Assembly (NCBI GenBank): GCA_002397315.1
Contig: DHAE01000029.1
Coordinates: 24,837-82,855, forward strand
DNA from: Comamonadaceae bacterium UBA4962
Lineage (GTDB): Bacteria; Pseudomonadota; Gammaproteobacteria; Burkholderiales; Burkholderiaceae_C
DNA: 58,019 nucleotides
Reading direction: 5' to 3'
Part shown: one piece after another, positions 25,422 through 34,029 of the stretch
Layout: every line of letters starts with the position of its first letter
How positions within the stretch are numbered: the stretch's first letter is position 1
The notes under the pieces: model-generated
What the model was told of the DNA's origin: nothing
Database searches by the model: none
What the model saw: the letters and a program-made list of their open reading frames with translations, nothing else
Made by a program: the position numbers and the translations under genes

Positions 25422-25850
25422 TCACGGCGCCAATGTGACCTCGATGGCATCGCCCAGCCACGCCATCGGGGGCTCACCGGCCTCATCCGCCACGCCCTGC
25501 CCGAAGAATTGCGATGCGCAGAGCACTTCCACATCGACGCCCTCCAGGCTGTGGCGGGCGATCACCACGCCGATGCAGGCAGAACGCGCCCGCTCCACAA
25601 TGCCCCAGACGATGGCCGTGCCGGCAGCGCACTGCAGGCTGGCGAGCAGTGCCTCGGACCGCGCGCCGTCGGCGGACTTGTCCGCCAGCCAGGGCAACTG
25701 CTCCGCCAGGGGCGGATCGCACAGCAGCACCTCCAGCAGCTCCCGCACCTTCTCGGGCCGCAGCGGCACGACGATGAAGCGCTCGGTATCGAAACGCGGG
25801 GGGTTGCCGGGCAACATGCCCAACTGCGCGGTGGCGCTCTGCAGGCCCAT
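25422..25850 (-). CDS. Probable GNAT-type N-acetyltransferase
   Basis: A 142-residue protein. The segment RFDTERFIVVPLRPEKVREL is like the beta1-alpha1 start of RimJ/RimL-type acetyltransferases, and IGVVIARHS resembles a GNAT motif-A strand, but the rest is divergent and the usual acetyl-CoA loop (Q/RxxGxG/A) is not clear. The ATG at 25848-25850 has GAGAGAGG six bases upstream, which supports a real translated gene. It stands alone between the chemosensory operon and the nitrite reductase leader. The domain call is tentative. Confidence 0.55.
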   Translation of the reverse strand: MGLQSATAQLGMLPGNPPRFDTERFIVVPLRPEKVRELLEVLLCDPPLAEQLPWLADKSADGARSEALLASLQCAAGTAIVWGIVERARSACIGVVIARHSLEGVDVEVLCASQFFGQGVADEAGEPPMAWLGDAIEVTLAP

Positions 25851-26166
25851 GGAAAACCTCTCTCCAGGAAATATCGATGGCGTGCAGCATCGCGGGCCTG
25901 CGGCCTGCACACGTGCACCGCACCGAACAGGCACGCTGGAGAGCGAAATGCCATGGCACTTCAACCTTCGCCCTGTCTGCACCAATCCGGCACACCGCAC
26001 CAAAGAGGGTCATGCCGGTACGCCGCGCCGCCAACGGCCGGCGTGGCTTCCATGGCGAAAACCCCGCATGCGCCCCGGCCCGCGCCGCGGACCTGCCAGG
26101 GCAGCCCCCTGCGTTGGCCGCAAACCGGATGGCCACCGCAGGCTGGCACGCGCATTGCAATAGCCC

Positions 26167-26303
26167 CCGCGTGGCCGAGGCTGGCCACGCGGCCCGCCCC
26201 CTTGCAATGGCGCAATCGGTGCAGGCCCAGGACGAAGGCGTCCCCACCCGTGCGAGCGGCCCGCTGTTGCGGCGCGCGCAGGGTGCGGACGCCTTTTTTG
26301 TTT
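26167..26303 (+). promoter_or_regulatory. Nitrite reductase leader: hairpin plus intrinsic terminator (attenuator-like)
   Basis: The 477-base gap between the acetyltransferase gene and nirB contains no gene. It has a perfect 10-bp hairpin CCGCGTGGCC/GGCCACGCGG with a six-base loop (about 26167-26192), a small TTGC/GCAA hairpin with a six-base loop AATGGC just after it, and a long hairpin with arms GGCGTCC (26237-26243) and GGACGCC (26287-26293) followed by six T. The last is a convincing intrinsic terminator 25 bases before the nirB start. A terminator between promoter and first gene is the layout of nas/nir leaders controlled by ANTAR antiterminators (NasT/NasR), whose targets are paired hexaloop hairpins. 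Only the small hairpin has the A1/G4 loop pattern; no nasT is in this window. Confidence 0.5.
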
Positions 26304-26327
26304 TCCGAACCGCCCGTGGGGGTCACG

Positions 26328-28808
26328 ATGAAAAAATCCAGACTGGTGATGGTGGGCAACGGCATGGCCGGCGTGCGCACGCTCGAGGAGCTGCTGAAGA
26401 TCGCGCCCGATCTGTACGAGATCACCGTGTTCGGCGCCGAGCCGCACCCCAACTACAACCGCATCCTGCTCTCGCCGGTGCTCGCGGGCGAACAGACGCT
26501 GGAGGAGATCGTCCTCAACGACTGGGCGTGGTACGAAGAGAACGGCATCACCCTGCACGCGGGCTGCACGGTGCGCGAGGTGGACCGCACGCGCCGCATC
26601 GTGCGCGGCACGGACGCCGAGGGCCGCACGATCGAGGCGCCCTACGACCGCCTCATCATCGCCACGGGCTCCAATCCCTTCATCCTGCCGATTCCCGGCA
26701 AGGATCTGCAGGGCGTGCTCGCCTACCGCGACATCGCCGACACCCAGGCCATGATCGACGCCGCCGCCACCTACCGCGACGCCGTCGTGATCGGCGGCGG
26801 CCTGCTCGGGCTGGAAGCCGCCAACGGCCTCATGAAGCGCGGCATGCGCGTCACCGTGGTGCACGCGAGCGAATGGCTCATGGAGCGGCAGCTCGACGAC
26901 GTGGCGGGCCGCATGCTGCAGAAATCCCTGGTGGAGCGCGGCATGGGCTTTCTCATGAAGGCGCAGACGCAGGAACTCGTGGGCGACGATGCCGGCCGCG
27001 TGGCCGCCGTGCGCTTCAAGGACGGCACCGAGGTGCCCGCGCAGCTCGTCGTGATGGCCGTGGGCATCCGCCCCAGCACGCAACTGGCCGAGAGCATGCG
27101 CCTGCACGTGAACCGCGGCATCGTCGTGAGCGACACGCTGCAGACCGTGACCGACCCGCGCATCTACGCCGTGGGCGAATGCGCGGCGCACCGCGGCATC
27201 GCCTACGGCCTCGTGGCGCCGCTCTTCGAGCAGGGCAAGGTGCTGGCCAACCACCTCGCCGAATACGGCATCGGCCGCTACCAGGGCTCGCTCACCTCCA
27301 CCAAGCTGAAGGTGACGGGCATCGACCTGTTCTCGGCCGGCAACTTCCAGGGCGGCGAAGGCACGGAAGAGATCGTGATGAGCGATCCGTACGCGGCCGG
27401 GGGCGGCGTCTACAAGAAGCTCGTCATCCAGAACGACAGGCTGGTCGGCGCCTGCCTCTACGGCGACACGGTGGACGGCAGCTGGTACTTCAAGCTGCTG
27501 CGCGAAGGCCGCGCGATCGGCGACATCCGCGACAAGCTCATGTTCGGCGAATCGAACATCGGCGACGCCGGCCACCAGGGCCAGAACAAGGCCGCGGCCA
27601 TGCAGGACGCGGACGAAGTCTGCGGCTGCAACGGCGTCACCAAGGGCGCCATCTGCAAGGCCATCAAGGACAAGGGCCTCTTCACGCTGGAGGACGTGCG
27701 CAAGCACACCAAGGCCAGCGCGAGCTGCGGCTCGTGCACCGGCCTGGTGGAGCAGATCATCATGTTCACCGCCGGCGGCGACTACTCCGCCACGCCCAAG
27801 ACGAAAGCCATCTGCGGCTGCACCGACCACGGCCATCAGGCCGTGCGCGACGCGATCCGCACGCACCGGCTGCTCACCATCCAGAGCGTCTTCCGGTTCC
27901 TGGAATGGAAGACGCCCAACGGCTGCCCCACCTGCCGGCCGGCCGTGAACTATTACCTGATCAGCACCTGGCCCAAGGAAGCGAAGGACGATCCGCAGAG
28001 CCGCGCGATCAACGAGCGCTCGCACGCGAACATCCAGAAGGACGGCACGTACAGCGTGGTGCCGCGCATGTGGGGCGGCGAGACCACGGCCGACGAACTG
28101 CGCCGCATCGCCGACGCGGTGGACAAATACAAGATTCCCACCGTGAAGGTCACGGGCGGCCAGCGCATCGACCTGCTCGGCGTGAAGAAGGAAGACCTCG
28201 TCGACGTCTGGAAGGACATCGGCATGCCCAGCGGCCATGCCTACGCCAAGGCGCTGCGCACGGTGAAGACCTGCGTGGGCAGCGAATGGTGCCGCATGGG
28301 CACGCAGGACAGCACGCAGATGGGCAAGGACCTGGAGCGCGCGATGTGGCGCATGTACGCCCCGCACAAGGTGAAGTTCGCGGTGAGCGGCTGCCCGCGC
28401 AACTGCGCGGAATCCGGCATCAAGGACGTGGGCATCATCGGCGTGGACTCCGGCTGGGAGATGTACGTCGCGGGCAACGGCGGCATCAAGACCGAGGTGG
28501 CCCACTTCCTCACCAAGCTCAAGACCGCCGAGGAAGTGCTCGAGTACACCGGTGCCTTCTGTGAGCTCTACCGCCAGGAGGGCTGGTACCTGGAGCGCAC
28601 GGTGCACTACGTGAACCGCGTGGGCCTGGACTACGTGAAGAAGCGCATCCTCGAAGACCACGCCGGCCGCAAGGCGCTCTGGGAGCAGCTGCAGTTCGCG
28701 CTCGACGGCGAGCCCGATCCGTGGTTCGAGTTCGACAAGGCAGCGGTGGACACGCGGCAGTTCGTGCCCCTGGCCACCGAGGGCGCGACGCAGCCCTCCG
28801 CAGCCTGA
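26328..28808 (+). CDS. nirB: Assimilatory nitrite reductase [NAD(P)H], large subunit
   Basis: An 826-residue enzyme that reduces nitrite to ammonium in the cytoplasm. N-terminal FAD/NAD(P)H domain (MKKSRLVMVGNGMAGVRTLE; second Rossmann VVIGGGLLGLEAANGL). Then two BFD-like [2Fe-2S] segments (CGCNGVTKGAICKAI and CGCTDHGHQAV, with SCGSCTG and GCPTCRPAV). Then the siroheme/[4Fe-4S] half with CVGSEWCRMG and SGCPRNCAESGIKDVG supplying the cluster cysteines. Length and order match the family. It is followed by an exported P-box protein and nirD, and further on by nitrate reductase and cobA, which makes the siroheme precursor. Confidence 0.97.
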   Translation: MKKSRLVMVGNGMAGVRTLEELLKIAPDLYEITVFGAEPHPNYNRILLSPVLAGEQTLEEIVLNDWAWYEENGITLHAGCTVREVDRTRRIVRGTDAEGRTIEAPYDRLIIATGSNPFILPIPGKDLQGVLAYRDIADTQAMIDAAATYRDAVVIGGGLLGLEAANGLMKRGMRVTVVHASEWLMERQLDDVAGRMLQKSLVERGMGFLMKAQTQELVGDDAGRVAAVRFKDGTEVPAQLVVMAVGIRPSTQLAESMRLHVNRGIVVSDTLQTVTDPRIYAVGECAAHRGIAYGLVAPLFEQGKVLANHLAEYGIGRYQGSLTSTKLKVTGIDLFSAGNFQGGEGTEEIVMSDPYAAGGGVYKKLVIQNDRLVGACLYGDTVDGSWYFKLLREGRAIGDIRDKLMFGESNIGDAGHQGQNKAAAMQDADEVCGCNGVTKGAICKAIKDKGLFTLEDVRKHTKASASCGSCTGLVEQIIMFTAGGDYSATPKTKAICGCTDHGHQAVRDAIRTHRLLTIQSVFRFLEWKTPNGCPTCRPAVNYYLISTWPKEAKDDPQSRAINERSHANIQKDGTYSVVPRMWGGETTADELRRIADAVDKYKIPTVKVTGGQRIDLLGVKKEDLVDVWKDIGMPSGHAYAKALRTVKTCVGSEWCRMGTQDSTQMGKDLERAMWRMYAPHKVKFAVSGCPRNCAESGIKDVGIIGVDSGWEMYVAGNGGIKTEVAHFLTKLKTAEEVLEYTGAFCELYRQEGWYLERTVHYVNRVGLDYVKKRILEDHAGRKALWEQLQFALDGEPDPWFEFDKAAVDTRQFVPLATEGATQPSAA

Positions 28809-28833
28809 GCAGGCACCCACCCGGAGCATCGCC

Positions 28834-29700
28834 ATGACCCCGGAACACCACCCTGCCCGGCCGCACAGGCCCCTCGGCGCGACGCGCCGCCACTGGACGC
28901 TGGGCACGCTCGCCCTGCTCGCAGGCGCGCCGCCCACGGCGTTGGCATCCGCATCCACGGTGGATGCACAGGTGGCCCATCTGAGCGATGCCATCAACCA
29001 GGCAGGCCGCCAGCGCATGCTCAGCCAGCGCATGGCCAAGGGCTGGCTGGCGATCGCCTGCCGGGTCGAGGCAGGCCCCGCCCGCAGGGCGCTGGACGCG
29101 TCCATCGCCCTGTTCGACCGGCAACTCGCTGCCCTCAAAGCCTACGCCTCCCAAGCGGACCTGCGGGACACGTATGCGCAACTGGATGTGGCCTGGAATG
29201 CCTACCGCAAGCTGCTCGCCGGCACGCCGGATGCCGCCGGCACGCAGGCCCTGCTGCAGGCCGACGCCCGCGTGCTCGCCCTCGCCCACCGCGGCACGGA
29301 GCAGTTCGAGGCGGTATTGGGCAAGCCGGCGGGCCACCTCGTCAACCTCGCGGGGCGCCAGCGCATGCTCAGCCAGCGCATCGCCAAGTTCTGCCTGTCC
29401 GCCGCCCTCGGCGTGGATGCTGCCGGCGCCCGCACCGCCATCACGTCTGCCCGCGCGGAATTCCTGCAGGCCACGCAAACCCTGCGCGACGCCCCCGAGG
29501 CCACGCAGCGCATCCGCGATGCCTTGCAGGTCGCTGACGGGCAATGGGTGTTCTTCGACGCCACGCTGCAGCGCCTGCTGAGCGGCGACACGGTGCCGGG
29601 CCCGGGCTCCCGCCCCCTGGCGGAAATGTTCACCGCCAGTGAAAACCTGCTGGCCATGATGGAACAGGTGACACAGCTCTACGCCGGGGTGAAAGCCTGA
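28834..29700 (+). CDS. Exported protein with two NarX/PilJ-like P-box motifs
   Basis: A 288-residue protein. The N-terminus has a twin-arginine-like motif (TRRHWTLG) before a hydrophobic stretch ending at ALASA, so it is probably exported to the periplasm. The mature part contains two related all-helical units: NQAGRQRMLSQRMAK at about residues 55-69 and NLAGRQRMLSQRIAK at about 171-185. This is the PilJ/NarX N-terminal motif (PF13675 type); in NarX the corresponding P-box helix binds nitrate/nitrite (E. coli form INKAGSLRMQSYRL). There are no downstream kinase or MCP domains, so it is a free-standing sensor or binding domain. It lies between nirB and nirD, 25 bases after nirB, which supports a nitrate/nitrite-linked role. 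The ligand is inferred. Confidence 0.8.
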   Translation: MTPEHHPARPHRPLGATRRHWTLGTLALLAGAPPTALASASTVDAQVAHLSDAINQAGRQRMLSQRMAKGWLAIACRVEAGPARRALDASIALFDRQLAALKAYASQADLRDTYAQLDVAWNAYRKLLAGTPDAAGTQALLQADARVLALAHRGTEQFEAVLGKPAGHLVNLAGRQRMLSQRIAKFCLSAALGVDAAGARTAITSARAEFLQATQTLRDAPEATQRIRDALQVADGQWVFFDATLQRLLSGDTVPGPGSRPLAEMFTASENLLAMMEQVTQLYAGVKA

Positions 29701-29806
29701 GCGCGCGCCTGTCGGCGTGCCTGCCTGCACCCGGCGGCCACCATTCCGCCCCATCGTTTTTCCTCCTCGCTATTCATCTGCCACAGAACCCGAAAGAGGC
29801 CCCCCG

Positions 29807-30193
29807 ATGACCCAATGGATCCCGATCTGCCGCGTGGACGACATCCCAGTGCTCGGCGCGCGCCGCGTGGCACGGCCGCACGGACTGGACGTCGCCGTGT
29901 TCCGCAACGACGCCGACGAAGTGTTCGCCCTGCTCGACCGCTGCCCCCACAAGGGCGGCCCGCTCTCGCAGGGCATCGTGTATGGGCGCAGCGTGGCCTG
30001 CCCGCTGCACAACTGGAGCATCGGGCTGTGCGACGGCCAGGCGGCCGCGCCGGACGAAGGATGCACGCCGCGGTTCGCGGTGAAGGTGGAGGACGGGGAG
30101 GTGTTTCTGGATGCGGGGGAATTGGAGGGGCATGCGGTGGGGGAGACGAGGCCGGTGGCGGGGCCGGCGAGGCGGGGGGCGGTGGTGGAGTGA
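29807..30193 (+). CDS. nirD: Nitrite reductase [NAD(P)H], small subunit (Rieske-type)
   Basis: A 128-residue partner of NirB. It has a Rieske fold with complete ligand motifs, CPHKGGPLSQG and CPLHNW, so it can bind a [2Fe-2S] cluster; E. coli NirD lacks these ligands, but many homologues have them. The ATG at 29807 has GAGG seven bases upstream. The C-terminus is a charged, Gly/Ala-rich tail. It is separated from nirB by the P-box gene, which is unusual because nirB and nirD are normally adjacent. The large palindromic repeat begins 45 bases after its stop. Confidence 0.93.
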   Translation: MTQWIPICRVDDIPVLGARRVARPHGLDVAVFRNDADEVFALLDRCPHKGGPLSQGIVYGRSVACPLHNWSIGLCDGQAAAPDEGCTPRFAVKVEDGEVFLDAGELEGHAVGETRPVAGPARRGAVVE

Positions 30194-30237
30194 GGCTCCA
30201 CGCCTCCTTCGTTTGCCGAGCATCCGTGACGTCATGA

Positions 30238-30997
30238 AGTCTTGCTTTGTCGTTGCTTTTCGGAGCCGGGATGTCGCCCCGGCGGGCGAGTCACTTTCTT
30301 TCGCTTCGCCGAAAGAAAGTAACCAAAGAAAGGGCGACCCTGCTGTCTGCGACCCCGTTCGCCCACGGGGCGAACGGGGCAACCTGGGGTGCTCGGGGGC
30401 GGGGTGTGCCGTGGAACTCACTGCGCGCTGGCGCGCTCCGTTCAGACAGCCACGGCAGATCAGTTCACGAAGCGGGCGTGTCCTTCGGCACGCCCGCCAC
30501 CCCGCCCCCTGCGCGCCCCAGGCGCATCCAGAAGGGAGCGACTCGGGCCATCGCTTCGCTCGGCCTCCGGGAAGGCAAGCCTTCGCTTCGCTCGGCCAGA
30601 GCCAGCGGCGCACCTCCCCAGCAGTCGGGTGCGCGGTGCGAAGCACTCGCGCACCGAGGGCCGAGCAAAGCAATGGCCCGTCTGCTGCACCCACCCCTTG
30701 TGGCTGCGCCGAGGAGCGCAGGGGGCGGTGCGCGCAGGCGTGCCGCAGGACACGCCTGCCTCGTGATCTGACTCGCCGTGGCTGTTTGAACGGAGCGCAC
30801 GCAGTGCGCGCAGTGAGTTCCACGGCGGCGCTCCGCCCCCGAGCACCGCAAGCTGCCCCCTTCGCCCCACTGGGGCGAAGGGGGACGCAGACACCAGGGT
30901 CGCCTTTTCTTTGCCTACTTTCTTTTGGCGAAGCAAAAGAAAGTAGGTGCGCCGCCGGGCGCACATCCCGGCCCCGGAAAACAACAAAGCGACTCCC
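30238..30997. repeat. ~760-bp imperfect palindromic intergenic repeat
   Basis: Two inverted arms of about 330 bp (about 30238-30570 and 30656-30997) flank a centre of about 85 bp. By eye they match at most positions: both, read inwards, pass through GCCGGGATGT, a hairpin, GGCGACCCT, GTGGAACTCACTGCGCGC, CAGCCACGGC and GGCGTGTCCT. Each arm carries its own hairpin near the outer end: 30294-30321 (11-bp stem ACTTTCTTTCG/CGAAAGAAAGT, six-base loop) and 30915-30946 (13-bp stem, six-base loop). Open frames run through it on both strands but encode similar low-complexity Arg/Pro/Ala peptides from each arm, so they are by-products. No transposase is present. I associate similar sequences with interspersed repeats in Comamonadaceae; copy number is unverified. 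Confidence 0.8.
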
Positions 30998-31054
30998 ATA
31001 AAAACAAACGCACAGCCCTAAAAAAGCCCCTCAACAAACCCAGCCGCCCCCGCC

Positions 31055-33952
31055 ATGCACACCGAAACCCAATCCACCTGCCCCTACTGCGGCACCGGCT
31101 GCGGCGTCATCATCGAATCCACCGCCGGGCAGATCACCGGCGTGCGCGGCGACCCCACCCACCCGGCCAACTTCGGCCGCCTCTGCACCAAGGGCTCCAC
31201 GCTGCACCTCACCGCCGCGCAGCCCGTCACCCTGCAGACCCGCCTGCTCGCTCCCCTGCACCGCGCCCGACGCGGCCAGGCCCCCGCCGCCATCGGCTGG
31301 GATGCCGCGCTGGACATGGCCACCGCGAAGTTCGCCGACATCGTGCAGGCCCACGGCCCCGATGCCATCGGCTTCTACGTCTCGGGCCAGCTGCTCACCG
31401 AGGACTACTACGCGTTCAACAAGCTCGCCAAGGGCCTCGTCGGCACCAACAACATCGACACCAACTCCCGCCTGTGCATGAGCAGCGCCGTCGCGGGCTA
31501 CAAAACCACGCTGGGCGCCGACGCGCCGCCGGCCTGCTACGAAGACCTCGCGCTCGCGCAGTGCCTGTTCATCACGGGCAGCAACACGGCCTGGGCGCAC
31601 CCCATCCTGTTCCGGCGCATCGAGGACGCGCGCGCCGCCAACCCGCATCTGAAGATCATCGTGGCCGATCCGCGCCGCACCGAGACGGCCGCGATGGCGG
31701 ACCTGCACCTGCCGATCCTGCCGGGCACCGACGTCATGCTCTGCCACGGCATGCTGCACCTCATGCTCTGGGAAGGCTGGGTGGACGTGGACTACATCGC
31801 CGCGCACACGAGCGGCTTCGACGCGCTCAAGGCCCTGGTGCGCGACTGCACGCCCGCGCGCGCGGCGCAGACCTGCGGCATCACCGAGGCGCAGCTCGCC
31901 ACGGCCGCGCGCTGGTTCGCGCTGGGCGGCGGCGATGCGGCGCCTGCGGGCGGTAGCAGCACGGCCCGCGCGCCCACGCTGAGCCTGTACTGCCAGGGCC
32001 TGAACCAGAGCAGCAGCGGCACCGACAAGAACGCGGCGCTCATCAACCTGCACCTCGCCTGCGGTCAGATCGGCCGGCCCGGCGCGGGGCCGTTCTCGCT
32101 CACGGGGCAGCCCAACGCGATGGGCGGGCGGGAGGTGGGCGGGCTGGCCAATCTGCTGTCGGCGCACCGCGACCTCGCCAATCCGGCCCACCGAGCGGAA
32201 GTGGCTGCGCTCTGGGGCGTGCCCGACGTGCCCGCCACGCCCGGCAAGACCGCGGTGGAGATGTTCCAGGCGGCGGCCGACGGCGAAATCCGCGCGCTCT
32301 GGATCGCATGCACCAACCCGGCGCAGAGCCTGCCGGACCAGGCCACCGTGCGCCGCGCCCTGGAGCGCGCCGAGTTCGTCGTGGTGCAGGAAGCCTTCGC
32401 CACCACGGCCACCGCGCAGTACGCCGATCTGCTGCTGCCCGCCACCACCTGGGGCGAGAAGACCGGCACCGTGACCAACAGCGAGCGGCGCATCTCGCGC
32501 GTGCGCGCGGCCGTGCCGCCCCCCGGCGATGCGCGCCATGATTGGGCGATCGCGACGGAGTTCGCGCGGCGCCTCGAAGCGCGGCTGCGCCCGGGCCGCC
32601 CCACGCTGTTCCCCTACGAGACGGCCCGGCCGGAGGCCGGCGCCGAGGCGATCTGGAACGAGCACCGCGAGAGCACGCGCGGGCGCGATCTGGACATCAC
32701 CGGCCTCTCCTGGGCGCTGCTGGAATCGCGCGGGCCGCAGCACTGGCCGTTTCCCGAAGGCGCCGCCGAAGGGCGTGCGCGCCTGTACGAGGACGGCGTC
32801 TTCCCCACGCCCGACGGCCGCGCGCGCTTCGCCGCCGCGCCCTGGCGGCCGGTGGCCGAGCCACGCAGCGCGCGCTATCCGTTCAGCCTGACCACCGGCC
32901 GGCTGCGCGACCAGTGGCACGGCATGAGCCGCACGGGCACGATCGGCCGGCTGTTCGGCCACGTGCCCGAACCCTGCGTGCAGATGCATCCGCAGGACAT
33001 GGAGCGCCGCCGGCTCGCCGAAGGCGACCTCGTCCAACTGACCAGCGAGCGCGGCACGGTCATCGTGCCCGTGCAGGCGAGCGCCGACGTGGGGCTCGCC
33101 CAGGCCTTCATCGCGATGCACTGGGGCAGCGAGGTACTGGGCGGCCACAATGGCACCGGCGGCGCCGCTCTGGGCGTGAACGCACTCACCACGCCGGCCT
33201 TCTGCCCCACATCCAAACAGCCCGAACTCAAGCACACGCCGGTCAGGATCGAGAAGGCGGACCTGCCCTGGCGCCTGCTCGGCCTCGCGTGGCTGCCCGA
33301 GGGCGAGGCGCTGTCGGTGCGCGCACGGATCGCGGAGCTGATGGCCGAGTTTCCTTTCGCCGTCTGCGTGCCGTTCAGCAACAACGCGCCGCTGTCGGAG
33401 CCCGGGCGCGAGCGCCACGGCGTGCTGCTGCGCGCGGCGGCGGACGCGCCCGTGCCGGAGGCGACGATGGCGCGCATCGAAGCCTTGCTCGGCCTGGCCG
33501 GCCCCGACACGCTGCGCTATGCCGACCGGCAACGCGGACAGCGCCGCGCGCTGCGCCTGGAGCGTGCGGCCGGCCCGGGCGACGCCGATCTGCGTCTGGA
33601 CGCCCTGCTGCTGGCCGGCGACACCCGCGCCGAATCCTGGCTGCGCACGCTGCTGCAGGAAGAGCAGCCCGCGCAAGCCTATGGGCGCCTGTTGCTCGCC
33701 CCGGGCGCGCAGGCGCCGGCGGGTGCGCTCGCGGTGCAGTCCCGCGGCAGGCCGGTGTGCAGCTGCATGAACGTGACCGATGCCGCCATCACCGGCCAGT
33801 TGGCGCGCTGCCACGGCAGCGACACGGAGCGGCTGGCCCAGTTGCAGTCCGCGCTGGGCTGCGGCACGCAGTGCGGCTCGTGCGTGCCCGAGCTGCGGCG
33901 CATGGTGCAGGCGTGCGCGCCCGCGCCCCTGCCGGCCGAGGCGTCCATATAA
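31055..33952 (+). CDS. nasA: Assimilatory nitrate reductase, catalytic subunit
   Basis: A 965-residue Mo-bisMGD enzyme that reduces nitrate to nitrite in the cytoplasm. The N-terminal [4Fe-4S] site is CPYCGTGCGV with the fourth Cys in GRLCTKG. The DMSO-reductase-family core follows (SRLCMSSAV, GTDVMLCHGMLHLML, GLNQSSSGTDKNAALINLHL, GRLRDQWHGMSRTG), and a C-terminal BFD-like [2Fe-2S] domain (CSCMNVTDAAI, then CGTQCGSCVPELRR). There is no flavin domain, so electrons come from a separate reductase or ferredoxin. It provides nitrite for NirBD. The repeat at 30238-30997 separates it from nirD, so it may have its own promoter. Confidence 0.96.
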   Translation: MHTETQSTCPYCGTGCGVIIESTAGQITGVRGDPTHPANFGRLCTKGSTLHLTAAQPVTLQTRLLAPLHRARRGQAPAAIGWDAALDMATAKFADIVQAHGPDAIGFYVSGQLLTEDYYAFNKLAKGLVGTNNIDTNSRLCMSSAVAGYKTTLGADAPPACYEDLALAQCLFITGSNTAWAHPILFRRIEDARAANPHLKIIVADPRRTETAAMADLHLPILPGTDVMLCHGMLHLMLWEGWVDVDYIAAHTSGFDALKALVRDCTPARAAQTCGITEAQLATAARWFALGGGDAAPAGGSSTARAPTLSLYCQGLNQSSSGTDKNAALINLHLACGQIGRPGAGPFSLTGQPNAMGGREVGGLANLLSAHRDLANPAHRAEVAALWGVPDVPATPGKTAVEMFQAAADGEIRALWIACTNPAQSLPDQATVRRALERAEFVVVQEAFATTATAQYADLLLPATTWGEKTGTVTNSERRISRVRAAVPPPGDARHDWAIATEFARRLEARLRPGRPTLFPYETARPEAGAEAIWNEHRESTRGRDLDITGLSWALLESRGPQHWPFPEGAAEGRARLYEDGVFPTPDGRARFAAAPWRPVAEPRSARYPFSLTTGRLRDQWHGMSRTGTIGRLFGHVPEPCVQMHPQDMERRRLAEGDLVQLTSERGTVIVPVQASADVGLAQAFIAMHWGSEVLGGHNGTGGAALGVNALTTPAFCPTSKQPELKHTPVRIEKADLPWRLLGLAWLPEGEALSVRARIAELMAEFPFAVCVPFSNNAPLSEPGRERHGVLLRAAADAPVPEATMARIEALLGLAGPDTLRYADRQRGQRRALRLERAAGPGDADLRLDALLLAGDTRAESWLRTLLQEEQPAQAYGRLLLAPGAQAPAGALAVQSRGRPVCSCMNVTDAAITGQLARCHGSDTERLAQLQSALGCGTQCGSCVPELRRMVQACAPAPLPAEASI

Positions 33953-34029
33953 CCAGAAGTTCTCTGAATTACGGGACAATGCGCGTCCCTGCGGCCCCCG
34001 GTCCGCTCCACGATCCTTCTTTCGCTTCC

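Noticed and set aside
30247..30964. Long open frames on both strands inside the palindromic repeat, some over 170 codons
   Set aside because: They encode low-complexity Arg/Pro/Ala peptides, and the two strands give similar peptides because the arms are inverted copies. No ribosome binding sites or domains; treated as by-products of GC-rich repeat DNA.
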